From Novosphingobium sp. Fuku2-ISO-50 (lineage in GTDB: Bacteria > Pseudomonadota > Alphaproteobacteria > Sphingomonadales > Sphingomonadaceae): 64,000 bases of DNA. Where the stretch lies: positions 490,687 to 554,686 of the forward strand of contig NZ_KQ954286.1 of the NCBI RefSeq assembly GCF_001519055.1. The letters are read 5' to 3'. Below the pieces are notes generated by a model. That model saw nothing but the letters and a program-made list of their open reading frames with translations, was not told the origin of the DNA and searched no databases. Positions 10,275-20,931 of this stretch are shown here, piece after piece. A program made the translations under genes and the position numbers. The first letter of the stretch is position 1; every line of letters begins with the position of its first letter.

Positions 10275-11546
10275 ATGTCCACTGACCTCATCGATCGCTT
10301 CCGCCGACTCGTCACCGAAGGCGGCATGTCTCGCGCCGGGCTCGCCCGCGCCGCCGGCCTCCACGCCAACACGCTGCGCGACATCACGCAGCCCGGCTGG
10401 AATCCCACGGCGGAAACGCTGGCCAAGCTCGAACGCGTCCTCAGCGAAAGCGATGAGACCCCCGCGCTCGCCACGATCGAAGAGATCATCGACGAAGCGC
10501 GCAATGGCCGGATGTTCATCCTCGTCGACGACGAAGATCGCGAAAACGAAGGCGATCTGGTCATCCCGGCGCAAATGGCAACGCCCGATGCGATCAATTT
10601 CATGGCCACGCACGGCCGCGGCCTGATCTGCCTGACTCTGCCGCGCGTCCGTTGCGAACAGCTGGGCCTCGAACTGATGAGCCGCAACAACGGCACCCGT
10701 CACGAAACCGCCTTCACCGTCTCGATCGAAGCCCTCGAAGGGGTCACCACCGGAATTTCCGCCGCCGATCGCGCCCGCACCGTAGCGGTCGCGATCGACG
10801 CATCGAAAACACGCGATGACATCGTTACCCCCGGTCACGTCTTTCCGCTGATCGCGCGCGACGGCGGCACGCTGGTCCGCGCCGGCCATACCGAGGCGGC
10901 CGTCGACATTTCGCGCCTTGCCGGGCTCAATCCCTCGGGCGTGATCTGCGAAATCATGCGCGAAGACGGCACGATGGCGCGGATGGACGACCTGATCCCC
11001 TTTGCCCGTCGTCACGGGCTCAAGATCGGGACGATCCGCGATCTCATCGAATATCGCCGCCGCCATGACAATCTTGTCGAATGCGTCAGCCACGCGCCGT
11101 TTCAGTCGGACTATGGCGGCGACTGGACCATCCGCACTTATCGCAACAAGATCGACGCCTCGGTCCATCTCGTCCTGCAAAAGGGCGCGGTCGCAACGGG
11201 CGAGCCGACGCTGGTGCGTGTCCATGCCATTTCGATCCTGGCCGATGTGCTGGGCCAGCCCGGTCCGCGCAAACGCGTGCTGCAACGCGCGATGGCCGAA
11301 ATCGGTACAGCCGGCGCCGGGATCATCGTCCTGCTCATGCCCGCGGAGCCGACGCAACTGATCAATGAAGTCAGCGGCAAGGGCATGATGGATATGGACT
11401 TGCGCAGCTATGGCATCGGCGCACAGATCCTCGCCGATCTGGGCGTTCACGACATGGTGCTGCTGACCAATTCCCACCGCAATGTCGTGGCGATCGAAGG
11501 CTATGGCCTCAATATCGTCGGCGAACGCCCGATTACGGTGGAATAA
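10275..11546 (+). CDS. ribB: HTH-RibB-RibX fusion: DHBP synthase with N-terminal DNA-binding domain
   Basis: The middle domain converts ribulose 5-phosphate to 3,4-dihydroxy-2-butanone 4-phosphate, a riboflavin precursor. The 423-residue protein has three parts. Residues 1-58 form an XRE/Cro-like helix-turn-helix ([17 protein letters not shown] around 18-34). Residues about 66-262 are RibB, with the acidic loop DDEDRENEG (85-93), HETAFTV (143-149) and [10 protein letters not shown] (202-211). Residues about 265-423 resemble GTP cyclohydrolase II, but the zinc cysteines and the RCDCG motif are absent: the region after VRVHA reads [12 protein letters not shown]. Cyclohydrolase activity is therefore unlikely (RibX-type). 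ribH follows after 22 bp. No FMN riboswitch pattern is visible upstream. The HTH suggests self-regulation or a regulatory by-role, which is inference. Confidence 0.9.
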   Translation: MSTDLIDRFRRLVTEGGMSRAGLARAAGLHANTLRDITQPGWNPTAETLAKLERVLSESDETPALATIEEIIDEARNGRMFILVDDEDRENEGDLVIPAQMATPDAINFMATHGRGLICLTLPRVRCEQLGLELMSRNNGTRHETAFTVSIEALEGVTTGISAADRARTVAVAIDASKTRDDIVTPGHVFPLIARDGGTLVRAGHTEAAVDISRLAGLNPSGVICEIMREDGTMARMDDLIPFARRHGLKIGTIRDLIEYRRRHDNLVECVSHAPFQSDYGGDWTIRTYRNKIDASVHLVLQKGAVATGEPTLVRVHAISILADVLGQPGPRKRVLQRAMAEIGTAGAGIIVLLMPAEPTQLINEVSGKGMMDMDLRSYGIGAQILADLGVHDMVLLTNSHRNVVAIEGYGLNIVGERPITVE

Positions 11547-11568
11547 GTTTTCTCGGGGAGTCCTTGCC

Positions 11569-11988
11569 TTGGCCAAGTTTCTGATTGTCGAAGCCCGTTT
11601 TTATGACCACCTCAACGACCAGTTGATCCAGGGGGCAAAGGCCGCGCTCAAGGCGGCCGGGCACAAGGCCGAAGTGATCACCGTGCCGGGTGCGCTCGAA
11701 ATCCCCGCCGCGATCGCGCTCGCCGATCAAAGCGGCGACTATGATGGCTATGTCGCGATCGGCGTGGTCATTCGCGGCGAGACCTATCACTTCGAAATCG
11801 TCGCGGGCGAAAGCGCGCGCGGGATCATGGCGCTGACCATCGACGGCCTGGCCATCGGCAACGGCATCCTGACCGTCGAAAACGAAGCGCAGGCGCTTGT
11901 CCGCGCAGACCCGGCGCAAAAAGACAAGGGCGGCGAAGCGGCCAAGGCGGCGCTTGCGCTGCTCGCGCTCAGGGAACGATTCAGCTGA
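11569..11988 (+). CDS. ribH: 6,7-dimethyl-8-ribityllumazine synthase
   Basis: Condenses the RibB product with 5-amino-6-ribitylaminouracil to form lumazine, the penultimate step to riboflavin. The 139-residue sequence has the substrate-binding segments EARFYDHL near the N-terminus, [11 protein letters not shown], and [12 protein letters not shown] with the catalytic-site His. The length fits a minimal lumazine synthase subunit. The start is TTG 11569, supported by the ribosome site GGGGAG eight bases upstream; no ATG is available nearby. It forms a two-gene riboflavin unit with the preceding ribB fusion, and its TGA overlaps the possible CTG start of the next gene. Confidence 0.95.
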   Translation: MAKFLIVEARFYDHLNDQLIQGAKAALKAAGHKAEVITVPGALEIPAAIALADQSGDYDGYVAIGVVIRGETYHFEIVAGESARGIMALTIDGLAIGNGILTVENEAQALVRADPAQKDKGGEAAKAALALLALRERFS

Positions 11989-12029
11989 GCGCCCTGCTCC
12001 CGAACATCAGCCCCGCGCACTGGGCCGGA

Positions 12030-12845
12030 TTGATGATGATCGGGTCGGGCATGACCCATGCCACCGTCAATGCGATCTTCAAGGCCGGCGGCAGCGACAA
12101 GATGTCGGGGCGCGCGATGATCGATGGATCGAGCGCGCTGATCGTGATGCCGTTCGCCTTCATCGTGCCCCTGCCCCATGGCGCGTGGCTCTGGCTGGCG
12201 GGATCGCTCGCGGCGCATCTCGTCTATCTGTCGTGCCTGGTGCGGGCCTTTGCGCTCGCCGACATGAGCGCGGTCTATCCGGTGATGCGCGGCAGCGCCC
12301 CGGTGATCGCGGCGATCGCCTCGGTGCTCGTGCTGGGCGATGCGATGACCCTGGCGATTGCGCTGGGCATTGCCTTTGTCTCGATGGGTACGCTGCTGGT
12401 TGCCTTGCGCAATGCGCCGCCGCTTCGTGCGCTGGGCTGGGCGCTGGGCACCGGCGCGGCGATTGCCGCCTATACCGTCATCGATGCGCGCGGCGTGCGT
12501 GCAACGCCCGCTGCGATCAGCTATGTCGTCTGGAATTTCATCGCCACCGGCGTCGGCATCGGCGGGTATTTCGCGCTGCGCCGGGGCCGCGAATTCGTGA
12601 TTGCGGCACGCACGCAATGGCGCGCGGGCGCCATCGCCGGTGCCTTGTCGATCGTCTCCTACGGCCTCGCGCTCGGCGCCTATCGCCTGGGTAACGTCGC
12701 CCGGCTGGCCGCTTTGCGAGAAACGTCGATCGTGTTCGGCCTGATCATCGCCGCCGTGTTTCTGCACGAACACGTCAACCGCACGCGCGCGCTGGGCGGC
12801 GGGCTGATCGCGCTCGGCGCAGCGGTGCTGATCATGCTCGCCTGA
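12030..12845 (+). CDS. EamA/DMT-family transporter
   Basis: Membrane carrier of the drug/metabolite transporter superfamily. The protein has nine to ten hydrophobic segments in two homologous EamA halves, with typical motifs such as LVRAFALADMSAVYPVMRGSA and RETSIVFGLIIAAVFLHE. TTG 12030 and ATG 12033 or 12036 are possible starts. The reading frame stays open upstream to a CTG at 11985 that overlaps the ribH stop; starting there would add [14 protein letters not shown], which reads like a genuine N-terminus and has AGGGA nine bases before it. The substrate is unknown. Adjacency to ribH could hint at flavin export, but this family is broad and the link is weak. Confidence 0.8.
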   Translation: MMMIGSGMTHATVNAIFKAGGSDKMSGRAMIDGSSALIVMPFAFIVPLPHGAWLWLAGSLAAHLVYLSCLVRAFALADMSAVYPVMRGSAPVIAAIASVLVLGDAMTLAIALGIAFVSMGTLLVALRNAPPLRALGWALGTGAAIAAYTVIDARGVRATPAAISYVVWNFIATGVGIGGYFALRRGREFVIAARTQWRAGAIAGALSIVSYGLALGAYRLGNVARLAALRETSIVFGLIIAAVFLHEHVNRTRALGGGLIALGAAVLIMLA

Positions 12846-12857
12846 TGCCCAATCAGG

Positions 12858-13949
12858 TCAGCCGGCGTCGAAATACTCTTTCAGCCCCAGGGGCTCATAG
12901 GGCCCGATGATCAGTTGCTCGAACCCGCCGATCCCGACCTCGCCCGCACTCGTCGTCACGCGCGACACGATCTGGACGTGAAAGTTCTCCATCGTCGGGG
13001 CCATCGGATCAAGCGCGGCAAGATCGAGATCCTCGCGCTCCACCACCAGCGGCCCGTGATAGAGCCCATGGCCCCACTTGGGCGAGACATAGCCCAGCCC
13101 GCGCATCTGAAACCGCACCAGCGGCTCGAAATCGAGCGTCAGCGGCCCGTCCGGCGCGGCGATGGTCAGCCGGCCGAGTGCCGGCCAGCGCGTGCCGGGC
13201 TGTAACGGCGCCTCCATCCGCGCCGAGGGGGTTTCAAAAAAATCGGCAGGCGCGCCGCCGTCGGGCGCGATCACCGCGCGCGTGTTCCACGGCGATCCGT
13301 CGCGGTTGGCATTGAGATGAAAAAACACGCTGCGGTTCGGCAAATTGATCGGCGTCCATTGCCAGAAAAAGCTCTGCACCACGCCGTGCCCGTGCGGCTG
13401 GGTATCGGCAGCGCCGACCGGGCGCACGCCCCATGAGCGGTCGCGCGTACCCGTCGTCGCGGGATCGAGCGTGATCCGCTTGCCGTCGATCTCGATCCAG
13501 CCCGAATAGGTGCCGTTCTGCGTCAGCCGCGTGTAATCCATATAGGCCCGCGGCCCCACGCGATAAGTAAAGCGCGGCTCTTCGATCGGAAACGAACGCC
13601 CGGTAAAGTGCAATTCGGCCGCGATGCCTTCCCCGGCGACCCGGACTGTCAATCGGCGCAGCGGCTCGACCACCTCGATCGCGATCGGCCCGACGCAAAG
13701 GTCGAGCCGCTCCATCTGCAGCTCGCGCGAGGCATGGAGGCAATATTCCACCCCGTCGCGAATCGCGGTAAAATGCGCATCGGCGACGTTGAGATGCGGA
13801 TAGACGCCAAACGCGACGGCAAAGAAGTCCCCGCCGTCGGGCCCATAGCCGTTGAAGAAATAGCGATCATAGAAATTGCGGTCGGTGCCGGAATAGGCCA
13901 CCGGCTCGGGAGTCTGATGCAGCGGAAAGTCGTCGCCCTTGGTCAGCAT
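12858..13949 (-). CDS. Uncharacterised protein, paired with a CHK-type kinase
   Basis: I do not recognise the function with confidence. The product has 363 residues, no signal peptide and no membrane helix, and is rich in aromatic and beta-strand-forming segments (YMDYTRLTQNGTYSGW, TTGTRDRSWGVRP, SPKWGHGLYHGPL). The DRSWG motif and overall layout recall the lipocalin-like CrtC/AttH fold family, which includes carotenoid hydratases, but this is only a resemblance. Its ATG overlaps the end of the upstream kinase gene by 7 bp, so the two are translated together and likely act on the same compound. Confidence 0.6.
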   Translation of the reverse strand: MLTKGDDFPLHQTPEPVAYSGTDRNFYDRYFFNGYGPDGGDFFAVAFGVYPHLNVADAHFTAIRDGVEYCLHASRELQMERLDLCVGPIAIEVVEPLRRLTVRVAGEGIAAELHFTGRSFPIEEPRFTYRVGPRAYMDYTRLTQNGTYSGWIEIDGKRITLDPATTGTRDRSWGVRPVGAADTQPHGHGVVQSFFWQWTPINLPNRSVFFHLNANRDGSPWNTRAVIAPDGGAPADFFETPSARMEAPLQPGTRWPALGRLTIAAPDGPLTLDFEPLVRFQMRGLGYVSPKWGHGLYHGPLVVEREDLDLAALDPMAPTMENFHVQIVSRVTTSAGEVGIGGFEQLIIGPYEPLGLKEYFDAG

Positions 13950-15028
13950 GATCCGGTCTCCAGACAGGTTTTCAGCGCGCCGATGCTGTCGTGATCGAGC
14001 GCGAGCTCGCACGAATTGCGCGCCATCGACAGAAAGTTGGCATCGCCGCGCTCGGTCCTGACGACAAAGGCGGCGCTGAATACGGCGGTGGCGACCCCGT
14101 GCAGCGCGCCAAGGCGATAGCGGTCCCAGATCATAGCGCGCGTCAACGGGACTCCGCGGCGGGACATCTGCGCACAATAGAGGTCGATCAGTTCATCCTC
14201 GTGCGGACGACGCACGGCGCTGCCGATGCCGCAGCCGAGGAAATAGCCGAGATCCTTGAGCGGGCAATCGGCGCCCGCAGTCTGCCAGTCGACCACCGCG
14301 ATCGGCTCCCTTCCGCCGCACACGTCGAACAGCATGTTGTCGAGTCGGAAATCGCCATGACACACCGCGCGCAAGGCCGGGTTGCGGCCATAATAGCCGG
14401 CGATGTCGGCATTGAGCGCATCGCATATCGCCATCAGTTCGGGTGCGAGCATTCCGTCGTAGCGCTCGCGAAAAAGGGCATGCGCCTGCGGATAGAGCTC
14501 GCTCATGCGCTCAACGATCCCCGGCACCGGCTGCAACCAAGCCGCATCGGCCAGCCACGGCGCACCATACGTCGACGCATGGAGCGCTGCGGCCTGGATC
14601 ACGCCGTGGCGCGCATCCTCAATCGAGCATCCGTCCAGCTGGTTGCCCCCGCGCGCCGGGCCAAGATCTTCGAACAGCAGGACGAATTCCGCGCCGTCAG
14701 CGCTCAGTTCGCTGGCATGAACATGCGGCGTGCGCACATCGATGGCGCCCGCCAGCGTGCGATAGAAATTCACTTCCCTGGCGTAGAGCCCGAACATCGC
14801 CGCCGTCGATCGGCTGGTCAGGTCGGCCGAAGCGAACTTGGCCGCGATCGTCTGCGGCCCGGCCCCCGGTCGGTCCCACGTCAGGGTAAAGCGCGCGGTA
14901 TCACCCACTTGCCCCGTGCCGATCGGCACGAAATCGAGCGCGACAATTGCCCCCTCGCCGCCTGCGCACAGACGCGGCGCAAGCCATTCGGGCGTAACCG
15001 CCCCGGCATTCGTCGGGAATGCTGCCAT
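13943..15028 (-). CDS. Phosphotransferase of the APH/CHK-kinase-like family
   Basis: Small-molecule kinase fold related to aminoglycoside phosphotransferases and ecdysteroid/choline-type kinases. The catalytic loop CHGDFRLDNMLF (HGDxxxxN pattern) and the metal-binding segment VVDWQTA are clear, with FEDLGPARGGNQ in the hinge region. It has 361 residues and no membrane segment. The acceptor is unknown; proteins of this family in alphaproteobacteria often sit near acyl-CoA or steroid catabolism genes, but here the only partner is the overlapping downstream gene of unknown function. ATG 15028 is the natural start, 86 bp from the end of the next upstream gene. Confidence 0.8.
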   Translation of the reverse strand: MAAFPTNAGAVTPEWLAPRLCAGGEGAIVALDFVPIGTGQVGDTARFTLTWDRPGAGPQTIAAKFASADLTSRSTAAMFGLYAREVNFYRTLAGAIDVRTPHVHASELSADGAEFVLLFEDLGPARGGNQLDGCSIEDARHGVIQAAALHASTYGAPWLADAAWLQPVPGIVERMSELYPQAHALFRERYDGMLAPELMAICDALNADIAGYYGRNPALRAVCHGDFRLDNMLFDVCGGREPIAVVDWQTAGADCPLKDLGYFLGCGIGSAVRRPHEDELIDLYCAQMSRRGVPLTRAMIWDRYRLGALHGVATAVFSAAFVVRTERGDANFLSMARNSCELALDHDSIGALKTCLETGSC

Positions 15029-15114
15029 GTCCTGTTATCCTCTCCGCCCGAGAGGCTGGCACAAGCATCCGACTTTGTGAAGTGGTCTTAATTGACCAAT
15101 TAGAATTCTGTGAT

Positions 15115-17790
15115 TCAGCGCCGCGACGGGGCAGTCACCTCGATCGGCGGCGCAATCATCTCGGGCGCCTTCGCCGCCTTGCCCTTGCCGCCCAGCCGCG
15201 CCAGCGTCATGATGTCCTTCATCGCCAGATCGCGCCGCCCCATGCGCATATAGGCGCCCGCGCGCGATCGCAGAAACATCGTGTTGTTCGGCTCGGTGCG
15301 CATCATGCGATCCAGTATCTGGATCAGTTCGGCATTGCGCCCCAGCTTTTCGAGCATACCGGCATGAAGCAACAACACCGCGCGATCGTTCGATTTTCCG
15401 CGTACCAACTTGCCTGTATATTCCAGAGCCTGCGCATAATTGCCCAATTGCGCATTGATCGCGCCCAGCCGCGCCAGCGTCGTATCGTCTTCGGGTTCGA
15501 GGACCAGCGCCTGTTGATAGGCACGCAGTGCGCCGGGCCAATCCCTGGTCTCCTGGGCCAGTTCGCCCTTGACCTTGTAGATCACGCCAATGTTGGGATT
15601 GATCGCCTCTGCCTTGGCCAGATCCGCGCGTGCGCCGTCAAAATCGCGAGCCTTGCCCTTCACGGCGGCACGATCGGCCCAAGCATAGGGATTGTTGGCA
15701 TCAAGCGCGATCGCACGATCGAGATCGTTGCGCGCTGCGCCGTCCATCGCCTGACGCATGTAGACAATGGCGCGGTTGACATAAGCTTCGGACGTGGTCG
15801 GTTCATCGGCACGCGCCGCAGCGATCTCGTTGCTGGTCGATCGATAGGCCAGCGGCATGTGCAACAAGGGCTGTTGCTGCGCCAGGGCACGCAACCGCGC
15901 CTGCGCTGTGGTCGCGTCGCGCGCGGGAAATTCCGGCGCCATGCTGCGCATCGACGATTCGATCGTAAACACACCGCCGCGAAGGTCGGCATGGCGATGC
16001 AAGGCAAATCCTGCGACGGTTTCGTCCACTTCCATCGCCGTGCCGATGTGAAAACTGCCCTCTGATTTGGGCAACACGATCGTCTCGGTGGTGCGGTTGT
16101 AGAGAGGGTACGTCACGGCATAGGGAATGTCCGTCGGCCTACCCGCCGCCCGGCTCAGATCGACATTGGCAAAGCTGAAATTGGCTGGTTCGACATGGTA
16201 TTCGCCATGCGGCCATTCCATCTTGAGCGTGCCCGACATCACGATGTGCAACGCTTCTGCGTCAGTATCGTATCGGGTACTGGACGTTTTGACTTCGATT
16301 TGCCCCAATCGCGTCTTCCACAGCCGTTCCAGCGCCTCGCGCCGGGCATCGGCCGTCATGGCGGCAAGCGAATCGTTGGTCCCCGCCGCAGAATCACCGG
16401 TCAGCACGATTTCCGCCTCGGTCGGCGCCGGTGCCTGCACCCCGGCGGAGGCATCGATATGCACCGACATTGCTTCAAACGGCACACTGGGTGGCGGCGG
16501 CATCATCCGCACCAGCCCGGTCGCGCTGGCGACCAGCGGCAGGCCCCAGTCGAACAGCGGCACATCCTCGCTCCGCAGACGGTGGTGGCTGGCCCTCGTG
16601 CCGTCGAGCCAAAAAGTTGTGTCGCCGATAGTCGCGCGCACCAGCACGTGATTGAACATGGCAGCCAGCGGCAACCGCTGATCCATCCCGTCGCCCGCCA
16701 CCACATTGACTGCAACCGGCTCTGCCGCAATCCCCAATCCGTGCAGCAGGCCAAGCAGCAGCGCCGTCTTGGCCTTGCAATCGCCAAACCGGCGCGACCA
16801 CGTGATTGCGGCATCGCTGGGCACATAGCCGCCAACGCCCATTTCCAGCGCGACATAGCGCACCCGGTCCTGCACCAGTGCCAGTGCGGCCTCCGCTCGC
16901 GCACGGAAATCCGGCGAGGAATTGCGGATCTTTTCCAGTTCGTCGTGCAGCGGCCCGCTTGCGGGGATCGCCGATGCGGTGACATAAAGCGGCGCCATCA
17001 ACCGCGAAATATCGCCCCAGCTCGCAAAGTCGGTCATTTCCACGACCCGGCCCAGCCGATAGCGCGCCGGCGCATGACGCGGCGGGAGACCGGGATCGAG
17101 ATCGTCGATGGTAATCTCGGCCACCTTGTCACCGCCCGCCTGCACCGGCATGACTTGCGGCAGCGGACCATCCGTGCGGACCCGCATCGGGATCGACCCG
17201 GGCCAGATAACCTTGAGATGCGCACGCCCGATCGGCAGGCTGTTCCACCCGGGCGAACCGAATTCGATGTGCCCGCGCATGACCGGATCGTGGGCCGTCA
17301 CGGTATACATGTACTCGACAATATCGCCGACTTGCAGCCCTTCGGGCTGAAGGCTGGCGGTCAACACACCGTCGAGTGTTGCCATTTCGAGATTCTGCTC
17401 GCGGCGCAGAACGGTAAAGGTCTGCCCGCCGGCCAACACATCGATAAGCTGATTGCCACGGTGGATCAGCACCTTGTGCACGGTCAGACCGCCCTGATCG
17501 GGGCTCCACGACAAGGACAGATTGCCCGAGCTGAGCCCGCTGGGATTGAGGATACGAAACGCGACATGGGCAAAACGCTGCGCTTCGCCCCCGACGAAGC
17601 GCACTTGCATATCAGAGCCGAGCACTTGCACGGCCGCCTGCGTGTCGGTGGCGGGGCTGTCCTTGTAGGCAACAGGGCGCACCCAGTCAGGAGCGGGCGC
17701 TATGGACAGCTGATCTCCGGCCAGGGCCACACCGGGAAACGCCAGCATAATTGTCGCAGGAACAATCTTCCAACTCGGTGTCCGGCGCAT
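15115..17790 (-). CDS. DUF3857 / transglutaminase-like / TPR exported protein
   Basis: The protein has 891 residues. A Sec signal peptide (cleaved near VALAG, residue 25) is followed by a DUF3857 beta domain, then a transglutaminase-like domain with a complete triad: Cys338 in RFGDCKAKT, His381 in FNHVLV and Asp396 in WLDGT. The C-terminal third (about 690-870) consists of tetratricopeptide repeats. The arrangement fits a periplasmic protein acting on peptides or cell-wall material, but no activity is established for the family. ATG 17790 is chosen because it opens the signal peptide; an upstream in-frame extension runs into the eno terminator and is not credible. Confidence 0.85.
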   Translation of the reverse strand: MRRTPSWKIVPATIMLAFPGVALAGDQLSIAPAPDWVRPVAYKDSPATDTQAAVQVLGSDMQVRFVGGEAQRFAHVAFRILNPSGLSSGNLSLSWSPDQGGLTVHKVLIHRGNQLIDVLAGGQTFTVLRREQNLEMATLDGVLTASLQPEGLQVGDIVEYMYTVTAHDPVMRGHIEFGSPGWNSLPIGRAHLKVIWPGSIPMRVRTDGPLPQVMPVQAGGDKVAEITIDDLDPGLPPRHAPARYRLGRVVEMTDFASWGDISRLMAPLYVTASAIPASGPLHDELEKIRNSSPDFRARAEAALALVQDRVRYVALEMGVGGYVPSDAAITWSRRFGDCKAKTALLLGLLHGLGIAAEPVAVNVVAGDGMDQRLPLAAMFNHVLVRATIGDTTFWLDGTRASHHRLRSEDVPLFDWGLPLVASATGLVRMMPPPPSVPFEAMSVHIDASAGVQAPAPTEAEIVLTGDSAAGTNDSLAAMTADARREALERLWKTRLGQIEVKTSSTRYDTDAEALHIVMSGTLKMEWPHGEYHVEPANFSFANVDLSRAAGRPTDIPYAVTYPLYNRTTETIVLPKSEGSFHIGTAMEVDETVAGFALHRHADLRGGVFTIESSMRSMAPEFPARDATTAQARLRALAQQQPLLHMPLAYRSTSNEIAAARADEPTTSEAYVNRAIVYMRQAMDGAARNDLDRAIALDANNPYAWADRAAVKGKARDFDGARADLAKAEAINPNIGVIYKVKGELAQETRDWPGALRAYQQALVLEPEDDTTLARLGAINAQLGNYAQALEYTGKLVRGKSNDRAVLLLHAGMLEKLGRNAELIQILDRMMRTEPNNTMFLRSRAGAYMRMGRRDLAMKDIMTLARLGGKGKAAKAPEMIAPPIEVTAPSRR

Positions 17791-17910
17791 CGCATGACCT
17801 CTAGCCCACAAGCCGCCCCCCGCAGCCCTTAACATGCTGGACGATAGCCCTGTGTGCGCGCGTGGCAACCCTGTCAGGCCGCCAAGAGTGCGGCCGATAT
17901 GGTCCAAAAC

Positions 17911-17941
17911 AAACGGGGCCGGACAATACCCGACCCCGTTT
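17911..17941 (-). terminator. Terminator of eno
   Basis: AAACGGGG (17911-17918) pairs with CCCCGTTT (17934-17941), and the minus-strand product continues into a short T-rich stretch (GTTTTGG). It lies 23 bp beyond the eno stop. Confidence 0.75.
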
Positions 17942-17963
17942 GCCAATTGAACCTGTAAAGCGA

Positions 17964-19286
<1,323 letters not shown>

Positions 19287-19293
19287 TCAAAGG

Positions 19294-19317
19294 ACAGGGC
19301 CAAAGAACAGGGCCAAA
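19294..19317. repeat. Short tandem repeat upstream of eno
   Basis: ACAGGGCCAAA occurs at 19294-19304 and again at 19307-19317 (13-bp period). About 100 bp further, CGAATTATGG recurs at 19418-19427 and 19433-19442. The 289-bp gap between eno and the divergent gene otherwise shows no gene; it must hold both promoters. Confidence 0.6.
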
Positions 19318-19539
19318 TGGACAAGGTAGCGCTGGACAACGCCCTTTCGGGCGGCTCCTATCGGTTGCACCGGGGACAGGCAAGCGTCGTATGTACAGTT
19401 GCAATGCGCAAACCGGACGAATTATGGCAGGGCGAATTATGGGGCGCTTTCGCCGGGGGCTTGGGCTAGGATTGCCGGAACAAGGACTCGCGGCCAGCGT
19501 TTGGCCGATATGACCGTTACTGCAAGGAGGACATGCGCC

Positions 19540-20139
19540 ATGGCCAATTCCACTCCCGCCCCGGAAACGGACATCGCAACGGACATCGCAGGGTCGGACG
19601 CAGGCGAGCAGCCGGCAACCGCCCCCGCAACCGCAGAGCCCGTGGCCGAAACGTGTGAAACCGCGATCAAATCGCGCTTTTCCAAAGCCATCGACGATGC
19701 CCGCGCCAGCGCCGGGGCGCTGCGCGCCGATGCCGCCGATCTGACTGCCGCCGCGCGCGAAAAGGCCGGGGCGACCGCCGCCGAATGGAGCGAACAGGCC
19801 AGCGCGCTCGCCGGGCAAGCCCGCGACAAGAGCCTCGATCTCGCCCGCCAGGGCAAAGACAAGACCAGCGAGGCGATTGCCGTCGTCGGTCGCGCGATCT
19901 CCGACACCGCCCCGGTGATCGATGAAAAGCTTGGCGTGACCTATGGCGATTATGCCCGTTCGGCGGCCGGTGCACTGGAAAGCTCGGCGGAAAAGCTGGC
20001 CGCCAAGGACATCGGCGATCTGGGCGAAGACGTGAAGGAATTCGTGCGCAAGAGCCCGGCCACCGCGCTGGGCATTGCAGCGGTGACCGGCTTTCTGTTT
20101 GCCCGGCTGTTCAGCCGTTCGGGCAGTCGCGACGCGTAA
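19540..20139 (+). CDS. ElaB/DUF883-like envelope protein
   Basis: A 199-residue Ala/Lys/Asp-rich protein with a long amphipathic helical middle (about 55-165), followed by VRKSPATALGIAAVTGFLFARLF, a C-terminal membrane anchor. This architecture resembles the ElaB/YqjD family, membrane-tethered proteins linked in E. coli to stationary phase and ribosome binding; sequence identity is not strong. The start ATG 19540 has an excellent ribosome site AAGGAGG nine bases upstream, better than the in-frame ATG at 19510. It is the first of four small genes in the same direction that all encode helical or membrane-anchored proteins. Confidence 0.75.
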   Translation: MANSTPAPETDIATDIAGSDAGEQPATAPATAEPVAETCETAIKSRFSKAIDDARASAGALRADAADLTAAAREKAGATAAEWSEQASALAGQARDKSLDLARQGKDKTSEAIAVVGRAISDTAPVIDEKLGVTYGDYARSAAGALESSAEKLAAKDIGDLGEDVKEFVRKSPATALGIAAVTGFLFARLFSRSGSRDA

Positions 20140-20157
20140 ACGCGAACCGGCATTCAC

Positions 20158-20535
20158 GTGACCGAACCTGATCGGAAAGAGGCCGAGGCACCCTCGCTCG
20201 CGACGCTGTTGCGCGCGCTGATCGAGGATGTGCAGACGCTGGTCGAGGCCGAGGCGGGCTTTTTGCGCGCGGCGCTGGCCTATGCGCTGAGCCGCGCCAA
20301 AAGCATCGCGCTGCTGCTGGTCCTGGCGCTGTTCTTCGCGTTCTTTACCTTGATGGCCATCGTCGTGGGACTCCTGCTCGCGCTGGCACCGCTGATCGGG
20401 CCCTGGGGCGCGCTCGGGCTGATGACGATCGCGCTGGGCCTGCTGGGGGCTGTCAGCCTGCGGCTTGCGATCCGGCGCGGGCGGCGGATGATCCGGCTGC
20501 TGATCGGCCCGGACAAGGACGGGGGAACGGTATGA
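20158..20535 (+). CDS. Phage-holin-superfamily (DUF1469-like) membrane protein
   Basis: A 125-residue protein with a charged N-terminal amphipathic helix followed by two strongly hydrophobic helices (about 46-75 and 80-105) and a basic C-terminus. This pattern is typical of the putative holin-X / DUF1469 family, which despite its name is a chromosomal envelope family often adjacent to DUF883-type genes. The start is GTG 20158, 18 bp after the previous stop. Its stop overlaps the next ATG (ATGA). No phage genes are nearby, so a lysis function is unlikely. Confidence 0.75.
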   Translation: MTEPDRKEAEAPSLATLLRALIEDVQTLVEAEAGFLRAALAYALSRAKSIALLLVLALFFAFFTLMAIVVGLLLALAPLIGPWGALGLMTIALGLLGAVSLRLAIRRGRRMIRLLIGPDKDGGTV

Positions 20536-20867
20536 ACACCCGATTCGGGACGGGCGATACCGGCGAGACGCAAGTGATCGAGACGCGGCGGCTGCGCGAT
20601 GCGGCGCGCGGGATCGTGCGCACCGATCTGGCCACCTTGCGCCATGGGCTGGCCGATCGGCCGCTGACCAGTCGGGTGCGCGAACGGGTGATTGCGGGCG
20701 CGGTCGATACGTTCGAAGACGGGGTCGCGCTCGCTGGCGAAAACCGCCTCGTGCTCGGCGTGACGCTGGCCGCTCTCGCCGGATGGCTGTTCAGGAACCG
20801 GCTAGGCGGATTGGCGCAGACCGTCTTTGTCTGGGCGGAAAAGGCCATCGCGCATTTTCGCGACTAA
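20532..20867 (+). CDS. Small membrane-anchored protein of unknown function
   Basis: The product has 111 residues. I do not recognise a family. It has an Arg-rich N-terminal helical half and one hydrophobic segment (NRLVLGVTLAALAGWLF, about 70-88), so it is probably a single-pass inner-membrane protein. Its ATG overlaps the stop of the holin-like gene by four bases, indicating coupled translation and a shared role in the same envelope cluster. Confidence 0.7.
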   Translation: MNTRFGTGDTGETQVIETRRLRDAARGIVRTDLATLRHGLADRPLTSRVRERVIAGAVDTFEDGVALAGENRLVLGVTLAALAGWLFRNRLGGLAQTVFVWAEKAIAHFRD

Positions 20868-20931
20868 AGCCCGATACGCCCGCCCTCTCGTTCGCGTTAC
20901 CCTGTTCGTTGGTGTTTCAAGGAGTCCCCCC

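Noticed and set aside
20158..20535. Prophage remnant suggested by the holin-like protein
   Set aside because: No other phage gene is near; this holin superfamily is a common chromosomal envelope family and the neighbours are ElaB-like proteins.
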